Of a stretch of 64,000 nt of DNA, positions 8,294 to 15,991 are shown piece by piece. A model generated the notes under the pieces. The model was not told the origin of the DNA, made no database searches, and saw only the letters and a program-made list of their open reading frames with translations. A program made the translations under genes and the position numbers. Positions within the stretch are counted from its first letter, which is position 1. The number at the start of each line of letters is the position of its first letter. Source of the stretch: Bacteroidales bacterium (lineage in GTDB: Bacteria > Bacteroidota > Bacteroidia > Bacteroidales > UBA4417); assembly GCA_016707785.1 (NCBI GenBank), contig JADJGZ010000001.1:310001-374000 (forward strand), in the 5' to 3' direction.

Positions 8294-8323
8294 CAAAAGT
8301 AAGAAAGTAACTGACAAGTCAAT
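8294..8323 (-). promoter_or_regulatory. Promoter of the small-ORF/glycosyltransferase/heptose unit
   Basis: Read on the minus strand, TACTTTTG at 8301-8294 matches the Bacteroidota -7 box TAnnTTTG exactly. An ATTG at 8323-8320 sits 18 bases upstream, where the -33 box (consensus TTTG) is expected. The predicted start of transcription near 8288 excludes the longer start of the first small ORF. Confidence 0.6.
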
Positions 8324-8361
8324 AAATTAGCAGTATAGTTATTCAGGAATGAAAAAAAGTG

Positions 8362-8369
8362 TAATTTTG
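8362..8369 (+). promoter_or_regulatory. -7 box of the SRP RNA promoter
   Basis: TAATTTTG is an exact match to the Bacteroidota -7 consensus TAnnTTTG and ends four bases before the 5' stem of the SRP RNA. No good -33 TTTG is seen at the usual distance. It is divergent from the promoter at 8294-8323. Confidence 0.6.
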
Positions 8370-8372
8370 CAG

Positions 8373-8470
8373 TGGGTAAGTCTTATACGACCAGCTCCCT
8401 CTGAACTCCCCCAGGACAGGAATGTAGCAAGGGTAAGTGGTTGAGCGGTGCGATATAAGTAGCTTACCCA
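8373..8470 (+). ncRNA. ffs: Signal recognition particle RNA (4.5S-like)
   Basis: This is the RNA part of the signal recognition particle, which works with Ffh and FtsY in co-translational targeting to the membrane. The ends TGGGTAAG (8373-8380) and CTTACCCA (8463-8470) pair. The middle shows the conserved domain IV: an asymmetric CCAGG/AGCAAGG internal loop around an ACA-GGAA-TGT hairpin with the GGAA tetraloop. The flanking ACTCCCCC and GGGTAAGTGGTTGAGCGG segments match Bacteroidota SRP RNAs as I know them. A run of six T follows at 8471 and acts as terminator. It is not in an open reading frame and lies between divergent promoters. Confidence 0.88.
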
Positions 8471-8590
8471 TTTTTTATTGGTATTGTTGCATAAAAACAA
8501 AAGAATTCAAGAATCCAGAATAGGCATTTGATTATTACAGTCTCCAAAATATTGTTGTTCCAATATTAAGTTCTCATAAGTTACTCACTT

Positions 8591-8624
8591 TTTGCGAGAA
8601 CCGCGTTGATGATTCTTATTTTTG
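8591..8624 (+). promoter_or_regulatory. Promoter of the transaldolase gene
   Basis: TTTG at 8591 and TATTTTTG at 8617-8624 match the -33 and -7 boxes, with a slightly long spacer of 22 bases. The start codon at 8650 is 25 bases downstream. Confidence 0.45.
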
Positions 8625-8649
8625 CATTATACAACTAAAACATTCAGGC

Positions 8650-9303
8650 ATGAAATTCTTTATTGACACAGCAAATCTGAGCCAGATCAAGGAAGCCAAC
8701 GCCCTTGGAATTCTCGATGGAGTAACCACCAATCCTTCCCTGATGGCTAAAGAAGGAATCAAAGGGACTGACAATATCCTGAAGCACTATGTTGATATCT
8801 GCAATATTGTTGATGGTCCGGTGAGTGCTGAAGTTTTCTCAACTGATTTTGAAGGGATGATCAGGGAAGCTGATATACTATCTGCACTTCATCCTAATAT
8901 TGTTATCAAGATCCCGATGCTTAAGGATGGAATTAAGGCAATTAAATACCTTTCAGATAAAGGCATAGCTACCAATTGTACCTTGGTTTTTTCAGCCGGT
9001 CAGGCAATTCTGGCAGCTAAAGCCGGTGCTACCTATGTTTCTCCTTTCATTGGGAGGATTGATGACTCCGGTGTTGATGGTTTACAACTCATTGATCAGA
9101 TTGTCACAATTTACAGGATTCATGGTTATGAAACACAGGTATTGGCAGCTTCTATCCGTAATACCCTTCATATTATCAGATGTGCAGAACTCGGTGCAGA
9201 TGTGGTTACCAGTCCTCTTTCCTCGATACTTGGGTTATTATACCACCCACTTACCGACCTTGGAATTGCCAAATTTGTAGAGGACGCAAAAAAAATGGCA
9301 TAA
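8650..9303 (+). CDS. Transaldolase, short FSA/TalC-type
   Basis: A 217-residue class I aldolase of the small transaldolase family, moving dihydroxyacetone units between sugar phosphates in the pentose phosphate pathway; it could supply sedoheptulose 7-phosphate, the substrate of the heptose genes. MKFFIDTANLSQIKEA and GVTTNPSLMAKEG are the family opening. The Schiff-base lysine lies in NIVIKIPMLKDG, followed by GIATNCTLVFSAGQAILAA and YVSPFIGRIDDSG. Length is typical of this subfamily. Whether it acts as a true transaldolase or as fructose-6-phosphate aldolase cannot be decided by eye; in Bacteroidota it is normally annotated as the transaldolase. Confidence 0.92.
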   Translation: MKFFIDTANLSQIKEANALGILDGVTTNPSLMAKEGIKGTDNILKHYVDICNIVDGPVSAEVFSTDFEGMIREADILSALHPNIVIKIPMLKDGIKAIKYLSDKGIATNCTLVFSAGQAILAAKAGATYVSPFIGRIDDSGVDGLQLIDQIVTIYRIHGYETQVLAASIRNTLHIIRCAELGADVVTSPLSSILGLLYHPLTDLGIAKFVEDAKKMA

Positions 9304-9369
9304 TAGTCTTTTTGCTGCTACATTGTTTCCTGTCTTAAGATCACTTTCCACATTTAAAGAATCTGGTAT

Positions 9370-9984
9370 ATGTTACTTAAAATCTATCCGGAAAACCCTG
9401 ACCAGCGTGCCATCCGTAAGGTCGTTGATTGCCTGAAAAACGGGGGGATTATCATCTACCCGACTGATACAATTTATGGCATCGGTTGTGATATTTTTAA
9501 AAGTAAAGCCGTGGAAAGGATTGCTGAACTTCGTGGTTATAAGCCAGGGAAATCCACATTCTCCTTCATCTGCCATGACATGAGCCAGCTTTCAGAGTTT
9601 GTCCGGCCCATTGATAATCACACCTTTAAGATCATGAAGGCAAATCTGCCCGGACCTTTTACCTTTATTCTTGATTCCAATAACAATGTGCCTAAGCATA
9701 TTCAAAGTAAAAGGCGGACGGTGGGCATCCGTATCCCCGATAATTCAATCATTCGTGAAATTGTTAAAGAATTGGGCAATCCTATAATGTCAACTTCTGT
9801 GCATGATGATGATGAAATCCTGGAATATACCACAGATCCGGAACTGATCTATGAGAAATTCCAGGACAAAGTGGATATTGTGATTGATGGTGGTTTCGGC
9901 GGAAATATCCCTTCTACTGTTGTGGATTGTACTGGTGATGAATTGGTTGTTACCAGGGAAGGGAAAGGGGAATTGGTTTTTTAA
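9370..9984 (+). CDS. Threonylcarbamoyl-AMP synthase, Sua5/YrdC/YciO family
   Basis: A 204-residue protein of the YrdC fold that makes threonylcarbamoyl-AMP from threonine, bicarbonate and ATP for the t6A modification of ANN-decoding tRNAs. The N-terminal nucleotide/threonine pocket is NGGIIIYPTDTIYGIGCDIF, followed by ELRGYKPGKSTFSFICHD and LPGPFTFILDSNN. The C-terminus has VDIVIDGGFGGNIPSTVVDC, the usual closing motif. It is short and lacks the extra Sua5 domain. A YciO-type protein of unknown substrate is the alternative. It follows the transaldolase gene by 66 bases on the same strand. Confidence 0.85.
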   Translation: MLLKIYPENPDQRAIRKVVDCLKNGGIIIYPTDTIYGIGCDIFKSKAVERIAELRGYKPGKSTFSFICHDMSQLSEFVRPIDNHTFKIMKANLPGPFTFILDSNNNVPKHIQSKRRTVGIRIPDNSIIREIVKELGNPIMSTSVHDDDEILEYTTDPELIYEKFQDKVDIVIDGGFGGNIPSTVVDCTGDELVVTREGKGELVF

Positions 9985-10042
9985 TTTGACAATTCGACAA
10001 TTCGACAATTTGAAAATTAGTCAATTTGAAAATTTGAAAATT
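9985..10042. repeat. Short AT-rich tandem repeat
   Basis: The bases just after the stop codon repeat an 8-9 base unit: GACAATTC twice, then variants GACAATTTG, GAAAATTAG, TCAATTTG and GAAAATTT. The units are imperfect, noncoding, and look like slippage-derived sequence. No function is evident. Confidence 0.6.
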
Positions 10043-10130
10043 AAGGGAGACTTTGGCTTGAAAATGAGGTTAATTGTCTTGATAGCATACTGTGGCAAAT
10101 AATGGCTATTTTTCGATGTCTGTGAAAAAT

Positions 10131-10186
10131 GGAACGCGGATCCGTCAGCTGACGGACGGATTTCTACGCGGACACCCACGGATTCA
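10131..10186. repeat. GC-rich palindromic repeat remnant
   Basis: This block contains a perfect 16-bp palindrome, TCCGTCAGCTGACGGA (10141-10156), between GGAACGCGGA and GGATTTCTACGCGGACACCC. Its base composition differs from the AT-rich surroundings. I see no coding frame. It resembles dispersed GC-rich repeats common between genes in this phylum, but a genome comparison would be needed to show it is dispersed. Confidence 0.45.
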
Positions 10187-10198
10187 ATTGACAACTTA

Positions 10199-10311
10199 AG
10201 TTCACTTTAGCTCACTCTAATTCACTCTAGCTCACTCTAGCTCACTCTACTTTAGCTCACTCTAGCTCACTTTAGTTCACTTTAGCTCACTCTTGCTCAC
10301 TCTGGCACACT
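10199..10311. repeat. Decamer tandem repeat, consensus AGCTCACTCT
   Basis: About eleven copies of a 10-base unit follow one another, with consensus AGCTCACTCT and variants AGTTCACTTT, AATTCACTCT, TGCTCACTCT and GGCACACTAA. A 5-base insertion (ACTTT, 10249-10253) shifts the phase once. The block is noncoding, strand-biased (few G on this strand) and ends about 70 bases before the tRNA-Lys promoter. Confidence 0.85.
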
Positions 10312-10379
10312 AAACTTTACCTGCAAATCAGTCCACAACCCTCTGTAATAAAGGAGATTGCTGTTTTTTTTCTATTTTT

Positions 10380-10410
10380 TTTGCAAAAATGGGAAATAGT
10401 CCTAATTTTG
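10380..10410 (+). promoter_or_regulatory. Promoter of tRNA-Lys
   Basis: TTTG at 10380-10383 and TAATTTTG at 10403-10410 are separated by exactly 19 bases, matching both Bacteroidota boxes. The mature tRNA starts 19 bases further on. Confidence 0.75.
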
Positions 10411-10428
10411 CACCCTCTTTTCGAGGAT

Positions 10429-10501
10429 GATTCGCTAGCTCAGTAGGTAGAGCACATCCCTTTTAAGGATGGGGTCTTGGGTTCGAATCCCAAGCGGATC
10501 A
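10429..10501 (+). tRNA. tRNA-Lys (anticodon TTT)
   Basis: The 73 bases fold as a tRNA. The acceptor GATTCGC pairs with GCGGATC (one G-T pair), followed by discriminator A. The D arm is GCTC...GAGC, the anticodon stem CATCC/GGATG holds the loop CTTTTAA with anticodon TTT, and the T arm is TTGGG-TTCGAAT-CCCAA. The 3' CCA is not encoded, so the CCA-adding enzyme at 47209-48678 would be needed. Confidence 0.95.
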
Positions 10502-10513
10502 CAAAAATCTGAA

Positions 10514-10541
10514 AGTCAGGATGTTATCCTGACTTTTTTTA
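10514..10541 (+). terminator. Terminator after tRNA-Lys
   Basis: AGTCAGGAT (10514-10522) and ATCCTGACT (10526-10534) form a 9-bp stem with a 3-base loop, followed by a T run. It lies between the tRNA and the convergent DUF5916 gene. Confidence 0.85.
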
Positions 10542-10585
10542 TTTTATCCATCATCTTTGGGATTATAGTGCAAGAATTATTGCAA

Positions 10586-13087
10586 TCAGGATTTGACAAG
10601 CCTTGATTTCACCCTTGCATAATCAATATAATATAGTATCCTTACCGAAAAACTATTGGCCTGAGGAGCTCTTAATGTATCCCTTAAATCCTCCCTGTAG
10701 CTGAGTTCCATGCGGTCATCATAGGTATTGATGTAGTTCTTCCAAACCAGGCTTATCTCACTGCCAGGGGCAAAATACCATACATATTGAAGATCGGCAG
10801 TGAATACATTGAAACTTAAGGATGAATTCGCCGTAAAGTCGCCGCTCTTGAGTGATCCATCCTGTTGTAAGGTATAAAAATCAAAGTACTCAGCCCTCGA
10901 CCAGTAATGCCGTCCCCTAAGGTTCAACGACATCTTTGTATTGAAAATATACTTGAGGTTCAGGATATTGCTGATACTGGTTACATCCCTCCTTCCAAAC
11001 CGGATTACTGGCTGTGAAATAGAATCATAATCAGTTTGCACCCATCCATAATCATTAAAATTCTTGTCGTATCCAATCAGCATGCTTACTGTAAACTTAT
11101 CAGAAAACCGCATCCGTGCCGTGGTTTCCAGGAACCAGGCAAAATTATCATTCCTGGCTGCATTCGATAACCCCAGGCTGTTATGGATTCTGAAAGGTTT
11201 ACGGTTATCAGAAGCAATTCTCCAATTCATATCCATAGAGGCAGGCTTTACATATTTCCAACCTGGGACACGAGGCTCATAAAAATCAACATAACCCTTT
11301 GGATTCGTGCCAAACTGCAGGAAATTAGACCAATAATTGCGGAATGTGGTCATATTGCTTTCCTGTATCCGTATGGAGATGAACTCATTTGCTGTATTCA
11401 GGCTCCGATGTAACACTACCAGGTCCGATTGTGAAGATTGCAGCTTCCAGAATGGATCAAACAGGTTATATGAAAGGCGAAGGTAATTCTGTGCCTCGTT
11501 ATTATTGGAAAGATATCCCATGTCATTGGGATCATATTTTTTGTCAATAGCATCCCTCATCACCTCGTACTGGAATTTGCCCTTAGGCTTGTAGAAAGAA
11601 AGAAGGTATCGGTAACCGGTGCGGTTAGCCAGGGATTTCTCCTGGATCTGGCTCATATTGATTCTGCCAAGGAAAGCAATTGAACGACTGCGGGTATTGA
11701 GCCTGGTTTCAAAGCCAGTCACATTGGCAAGGTATTTACCATTCGGGACCCAATAATTGGTATTGATCAGGGTAGCATAAGAGTTGTTCTTAAGGTTCTG
11801 ATCCAGGACAAATACATTATAATTGGTGAAGGGCTGGGTTTGCACCTTTCGTTGGACTCCCGACAGTGTATCTTTCAAGGTTGCATTCGCGGGAGTTGTC
11901 ATCGCATTAAAAAATCCTACCCCCAGTCCTTTCTGGTTCCTTCCTGATATTTTAGTGGCATTGATAATCCTTGTCTCCGATGGATTCTCAATGATTTTCT
12001 CACTTGAAGAAGCTGTTTCATAAGGAGCAAAATAGTTTCGTGGTATGCTTCCAATCCTCCTTGAATAGAAGATTTCGCACTTATTAAACAATTCTGTGGC
12101 TTCAGAGAAGAATTGTCTTTTTTCATCATACCTGACTTCGAACGGGGTTAGATTTAGGATGATGTCATCTGATTGCACCTGTCCGAAATCCGGGATCAGC
12201 ATCATGTCAAGGGTATAACTCTCATTGATTCCATACCTCAGGTCCAGCCCTCCCCTCACTGAATACTCCCATTCTTTTACACCGGGATTCTTTTCGAGAT
12301 ACCCTGCCAGGTAAGGTGTGATTGAAAGCCGGACTGGCGGATCAATATCTTTAATCCCCTGGAGTGTTCCATAATATTTGAAAATATCCTGGTCTTTATT
12401 ATCAACATACGACCAGGTTGAGTATTCATGATTCCGGTGAAGGTTCCGCCACATGTTGATACCCCAAACCTGTACAGGGGATTTTGGGAATCGCAGGGCT
12501 GAATAGGGAATTTTTATTTCAGCAACCCATGAATCTTTATTGATCTGTGTAGCACTTTCCCATACAGCATCCCAGTTAAAGTCCTGACCGATAGCTGAAT
12601 ACTTGCAGTCATTCTGAAGATTTGCCGGGCTAACCTTGAATTCATACATATTGAGACCATCATTATAGGGAAGGATATCTATGGAGATGTAGTCGGTATT
12701 CAAAGCTTCAATCTGGTCCCTTTTGCCCAATTCCTGGCAAATGCTATCCGGCTGATTATCAAACATTATGGCGCCAATATACAGTGCTTCATTATCATAA
12801 GCGAACCTGATTTCGGTGGGTTGTTGCGGATGTTTGCCGTTTCCGGGTGCATAAACAACAAAATTATTGGCCACAGGTAATGTTGACCAGAAGGCTTCAT
12901 CCAGTTTACCATCAATCCGCGGAGCCTGAAGTATAGCAGAAGCTGAAATATGTTTCTTTGCAAGGAATAAGGAATCCATTGAGCCTATAGCGGCTGCTAA
13001 GCCGGATGTAGCCATAGCAGGTATAAGAGTAATCACAATCAATACAATTTTTAAGACTATGTATTTCAATCGTTTATATATTATCAT
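10586..13087 (-). CDS. DUF5916 protein with N-terminal CBM9-like domain, probable outer-membrane protein
   Basis: An 833-residue exported protein. The first 35 residues contain a basic start and a long hydrophobic signal segment. Residues of about 45-240 form a carbohydrate-binding family 9-like domain (APRIDGKLDEAFWSTLPVAN, ALYIGAIMFDNQPDSI, WVAEIKIPYSALRFP). The rest is rich in alternating aromatic/polar strands and ends in RVKSRLVKS; members of this DUF5916 family are predicted to form a beta-barrel. The SFYKPKGKFQYEVM and LSLNLRG-like strands fit that picture. Its function is unknown in the family. It is a single gene, convergent with tRNA-Lys. A -7 box (TATATTTG on the minus strand, 13155-13148) lies 61 bases before the start. 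Confidence 0.85.
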   Translation of the reverse strand: MIIYKRLKYIVLKIVLIVITLIPAMATSGLAAAIGSMDSLFLAKKHISASAILQAPRIDGKLDEAFWSTLPVANNFVVYAPGNGKHPQQPTEIRFAYDNEALYIGAIMFDNQPDSICQELGKRDQIEALNTDYISIDILPYNDGLNMYEFKVSPANLQNDCKYSAIGQDFNWDAVWESATQINKDSWVAEIKIPYSALRFPKSPVQVWGINMWRNLHRNHEYSTWSYVDNKDQDIFKYYGTLQGIKDIDPPVRLSITPYLAGYLEKNPGVKEWEYSVRGGLDLRYGINESYTLDMMLIPDFGQVQSDDIILNLTPFEVRYDEKRQFFSEATELFNKCEIFYSRRIGSIPRNYFAPYETASSSEKIIENPSETRIINATKISGRNQKGLGVGFFNAMTTPANATLKDTLSGVQRKVQTQPFTNYNVFVLDQNLKNNSYATLINTNYWVPNGKYLANVTGFETRLNTRSRSIAFLGRINMSQIQEKSLANRTGYRYLLSFYKPKGKFQYEVMRDAIDKKYDPNDMGYLSNNNEAQNYLRLSYNLFDPFWKLQSSQSDLVVLHRSLNTANEFISIRIQESNMTTFRNYWSNFLQFGTNPKGYVDFYEPRVPGWKYVKPASMDMNWRIASDNRKPFRIHNSLGLSNAARNDNFAWFLETTARMRFSDKFTVSMLIGYDKNFNDYGWVQTDYDSISQPVIRFGRRDVTSISNILNLKYIFNTKMSLNLRGRHYWSRAEYFDFYTLQQDGSLKSGDFTANSSLSFNVFTADLQYVWYFAPGSEISLVWKNYINTYDDRMELSYREDLRDTLRAPQANSFSVRILYYIDYARVKSRLVKS

Positions 13088-13147
13088 TTAACTTATTTAT
13101 TTAGGTAAAAGTATTGAAACTGGTCGATTTCACTATTCATCAGTTTT

Positions 13148-13155
13148 CAAATATA
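13148..13155 (-). promoter_or_regulatory. -7 box before the DUF5916 gene
   Basis: The minus strand reads TATATTTG, an exact TAnnTTTG match, with no clear -33 box. Start codon at 13087. Confidence 0.4.
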
Positions 13156-13357
13156 GGGTTTGGTGAAAACGACTTGAAATTCATTCGGTATACCATAGTA
13201 TTTACTCGATGAATGATTGGGATACGCAGGCAAAGTCATGTTTAAGGGTGATTACCATGATATCCAAACTTCTTATCCCGATTTATTAACAATTTTTTAA
13301 TATCCTATTAATATTCATAATTTCGCGTCACCTAATTCAAAAGTACAAATACGTATT

Positions 13358-14005
13358 ATGAAACTTGACAGCATTTTTAGTTTTCTGGTTCCCAAGGACC
13401 GCAAATTCTTCCCTTTGTTCAACAAAGCTGCTGATAATCTGGTATATACATCAGAATTATTGATAAAGTTGATTCGTGAAGGTGATATGGAAACAAGGCT
13501 TGATTACATTAAGGCCATAAAAGATGCTGAGCATACCGGAGATGAAATTACTAAGGAGTTATTGGATGAGTTAAATGGAACATTTATTACTCCATTCGAC
13601 AGGGAAGATATTCATGAACTCATTTCAACGATGGACAGTGTAGTGGATTATATTCATACCACTTCCAAGCGGATTCATTTTTATAAGCTCCCAAGTTTCC
13701 CCAATGAATTTGTTCAGATAGCGGATTGTATTCATTCGGCTAATAAGGAGATTCAATTTGTCCTCAGAAGTGTCAAGAATGCGAGTGATTTTAACAAATT
13801 CCAGGATTCATGCACAAAGATCAACCAACTGGAGAGCACTGTTGATGATATTTATCAAAAATTTCTTTCAGAATTATTTGAAAATGAGACTAATGCTATC
13901 AACCTGATTAAAAAGAGAGATATCCTGGCATCATTGGAAAAAGCCATCGATAAATGTGATGACGTTGCGAATGTATTTTCCACGTTAATTGTTAAAATGG
14001 CTTAG
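13358..14005 (+). CDS. DUF47 family PhoU-like protein, Pit accessory
   Basis: A 215-residue all-helical protein of the DUF47 (PhoU-like) family. It opens MKLDSIFSFLVPKDRKFFPL, typical of the family, and shows the repeated acidic/helical motifs DAEHTGDEITKELLDEL and TPFDREDIHELISTMDSVVD, which coordinate metal clusters in PhoU relatives. It has no membrane span. The Pit transporter gene begins 42 bases downstream on the same strand; this pairing is conserved, and the protein is thought to modulate Pit activity in low-affinity phosphate uptake. A weak TAATTTCG box at 13318-13325 could be the promoter. Confidence 0.93.
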   Translation: MKLDSIFSFLVPKDRKFFPLFNKAADNLVYTSELLIKLIREGDMETRLDYIKAIKDAEHTGDEITKELLDELNGTFITPFDREDIHELISTMDSVVDYIHTTSKRIHFYKLPSFPNEFVQIADCIHSANKEIQFVLRSVKNASDFNKFQDSCTKINQLESTVDDIYQKFLSELFENETNAINLIKKRDILASLEKAIDKCDDVANVFSTLIVKMA

Positions 14006-14047
14006 ACAAGTGCAATTCTCAGGCTGAAACTGATTAATTTCGAAGGA

Positions 14048-15094
14048 ATGAACTTCACTTTATTACTAGTTATCGTATCCCTTGCATTTTTGTTTGATTT
14101 CATCAATGGATTTCATGATGCAGCAAACTCAATTGCGACCGTTGTATCAACAAAGGTTCTTTCTCCTTTTCAGGCAGTATTATGGGCAGCTTTCTTCAAT
14201 TTTCTTGCTTATGCGATTTTTGAACTTAAGATTGCTGATACCATTGCTAAAGTTGTTGAAACCGATGCCATCACTTTACAAGTAATTTTGGCAGGCATAA
14301 TTGCCGCAATACTTTGGAACTTACTCACCTGGTACCTTGGCATCCCTTCAAGTTCAAGTCATACATTAGTGGGAGGATTTGCAGGTGCTGCCATTGCTCA
14401 TGCAGGCTGGGGAGTCGTCCATTCAGAAAAAATTATAAAAATTGCAGCTTTCATTTTCCTGGCACCAATGCTGGGTATGATCATGTCGTACCTGATCTCT
14501 GTACTACTTCTCAATATATTCAGAAAAGGCAATCCTCATATACTTGAAAAATATTTCAAACAATTTCAGCTCTTATCTTCTGCCCTATTCAGTCTGGGGC
14601 ATGGAGGAAATGATGCACAGAAAGTAATGGGTATCATTGCTGCAACTTTGCTGGTGTATTTCAACGGAGTAGACCCTTCTGATATCCCAGCCTGGGCCCA
14701 TATCACATTTAATGATGCCGGTAAGATTCATGCGATTCCTCATTGGGTAGTTTTTGGATGCTATGCAGCGATTGGTGCAGGCACTCTATCAGGAGGATGG
14801 AGGATTGTGAAAACAATGGGTTCCAAAATCACCAAACTAACTCCATTTGAAGGCGTGGCTGCTGAAAGTGCAGGTGCTATTCTCTTATTTGGGACTGATG
14901 CTTTTGGAATTCCTGTCAGCACAACTCATACTATAACCGGTGCTATTATGGGGGTTGGTCTTACAAAAAGAATTACTGCTGTAAGGTGGGGTGTTACTAT
15001 TAACCTGCTTTATGCCTGGATACTCACAATTCCTGTATCCATGATCCTGTCGGCCCTGATCTATATGGGGTTCAGATTGTTCAATTTTGGTTAG
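14048..15094 (+). CDS. Low-affinity inorganic phosphate transporter, Pit family
   Basis: A 348-residue integral membrane protein that imports phosphate (as metal phosphate) with protons or sodium. The two inverted Pit repeats are visible: FDFINGFHDAANSIATVVST near the N-terminus, and SLGHGGNDAQKVMGIIAATL in the middle, each followed by hydrophobic helices. GIPSSSSHTLVGGFAGAAIA and GIPVSTTHTITGAIMGVGL are the paired SS(S/T)H loops. About ten membrane helices can be counted. It follows the DUF47 gene closely and probably shares its transcript. Confidence 0.94.
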   Translation: MNFTLLLVIVSLAFLFDFINGFHDAANSIATVVSTKVLSPFQAVLWAAFFNFLAYAIFELKIADTIAKVVETDAITLQVILAGIIAAILWNLLTWYLGIPSSSSHTLVGGFAGAAIAHAGWGVVHSEKIIKIAAFIFLAPMLGMIMSYLISVLLLNIFRKGNPHILEKYFKQFQLLSSALFSLGHGGNDAQKVMGIIAATLLVYFNGVDPSDIPAWAHITFNDAGKIHAIPHWVVFGCYAAIGAGTLSGGWRIVKTMGSKITKLTPFEGVAAESAGAILLFGTDAFGIPVSTTHTITGAIMGVGLTKRITAVRWGVTINLLYAWILTIPVSMILSALIYMGFRLFNFG

Positions 15095-15118
15095 TCTTCC
15101 TGGCGGGTTGATAAAAAT

Positions 15119-15784
15119 TCATCGTTCACCAAATATGAGTGAACCAACCCTTACCATGGTACTCCCCTCTTCGACCGCAATTTTGTAATCGCCGGACATC
15201 CCCATTGAGACCTCACTGAAGGTCTCTCTTTCTTTGAAATAGTTTGATTTCAGGTATTCATAATGACTTCGGAGGCTTTTAAACTCTTGGCGGACTTGTT
15301 GAAAATTTTCAGTAAAAGATGCCATTCCCATTACCCCTTTTATATCGATATTCCTGAGACCTTTAAATTCGTCTGATTCAAGCATCTGGCATGATTCCTC
15401 CAGGCTGAGTCCAAACTTTGTCTCTTCCTGGGCAATATAGAATTGTAATAACACTCCCACCACCCTATCCTGGCGCTCAGCTTCCCTGTTAATTTCCTTC
15501 AAAAGCCTGAAACTATCCACACTCTGGATAAGTTTAGTAAAAGGAATCAGGCTTTTTATTTTATTGGTTTGCAAATGGCCTATAAAATGCCAATGGATAG
15601 CTTCCGGGAGCAAAGGAGCTTTTTGCAGCAATTCCTGAACCCTGCTTTCAGCAAAATCCAAATGCCTGGTATTTTCATATATTTCTCCAACGGAATCTAC
15701 TGGTTTGAATTTTGAAACTACAATTAATTTTACTTCTCCAGGTAAGGATTGCCGTATGCTGAGAAAATTCTGTATTAAAGTCAT
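15119..15784 (-). CDS. YggS family pyridoxal phosphate homeostasis protein
   Basis: A 221-residue PLP-binding protein of the YggS/PLPBP family, which buffers pyridoxal phosphate and affects amino acid and cofactor balance; it has no known catalytic reaction. The PLP lysine is in KLIVVSKFKPVDSV, and HWHFIGHLQTNKIKSLIP and GVMGMASFTENFQQVRQEF are family signatures; SMGMSGDYKIAVEEGSTMVR closes the phosphate-binding site. I chose MTLIQNFLSI (15784) rather than the ATG at 15814, because a -7 box (TAATTTTG on the minus strand, 15819-15812) overlaps the longer start. Confidence 0.92.
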   Translation of the reverse strand: MTLIQNFLSIRQSLPGEVKLIVVSKFKPVDSVGEIYENTRHLDFAESRVQELLQKAPLLPEAIHWHFIGHLQTNKIKSLIPFTKLIQSVDSFRLLKEINREAERQDRVVGVLLQFYIAQEETKFGLSLEESCQMLESDEFKGLRNIDIKGVMGMASFTENFQQVRQEFKSLRSHYEYLKSNYFKERETFSEVSMGMSGDYKIAVEEGSTMVRVGSLIFGER

Positions 15785-15991
15785 TTCCGGAATAATATCT
15801 TTTAATAATGTCAAAATTATGCAATTTGATCCTAGGCGAAGATATTACCTATTTATATATGAGTAAATAAATGTTAATAAGGCTTTGAAGTTGGCGTTTA
15901 AGATTTAATTTCTTATTCAAATAAACCAAAAAACCATAATAATGGTTATATTCGTGTGATAAAGCCGGAGAAAAAAAATAAACCCATAAAC

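Noticed and set aside
8373..8470. First thought to be a tRNA or riboswitch before the transaldolase gene
   Set aside because: The paired ends, GGAA tetraloop and AGCAAGG internal loop identify it as SRP RNA with its own T-run terminator.
10141..10156. 16-bp palindrome as a regulator operator
   Set aside because: It sits in a GC-rich repeat remnant far from any start codon, with no promoter next to it.
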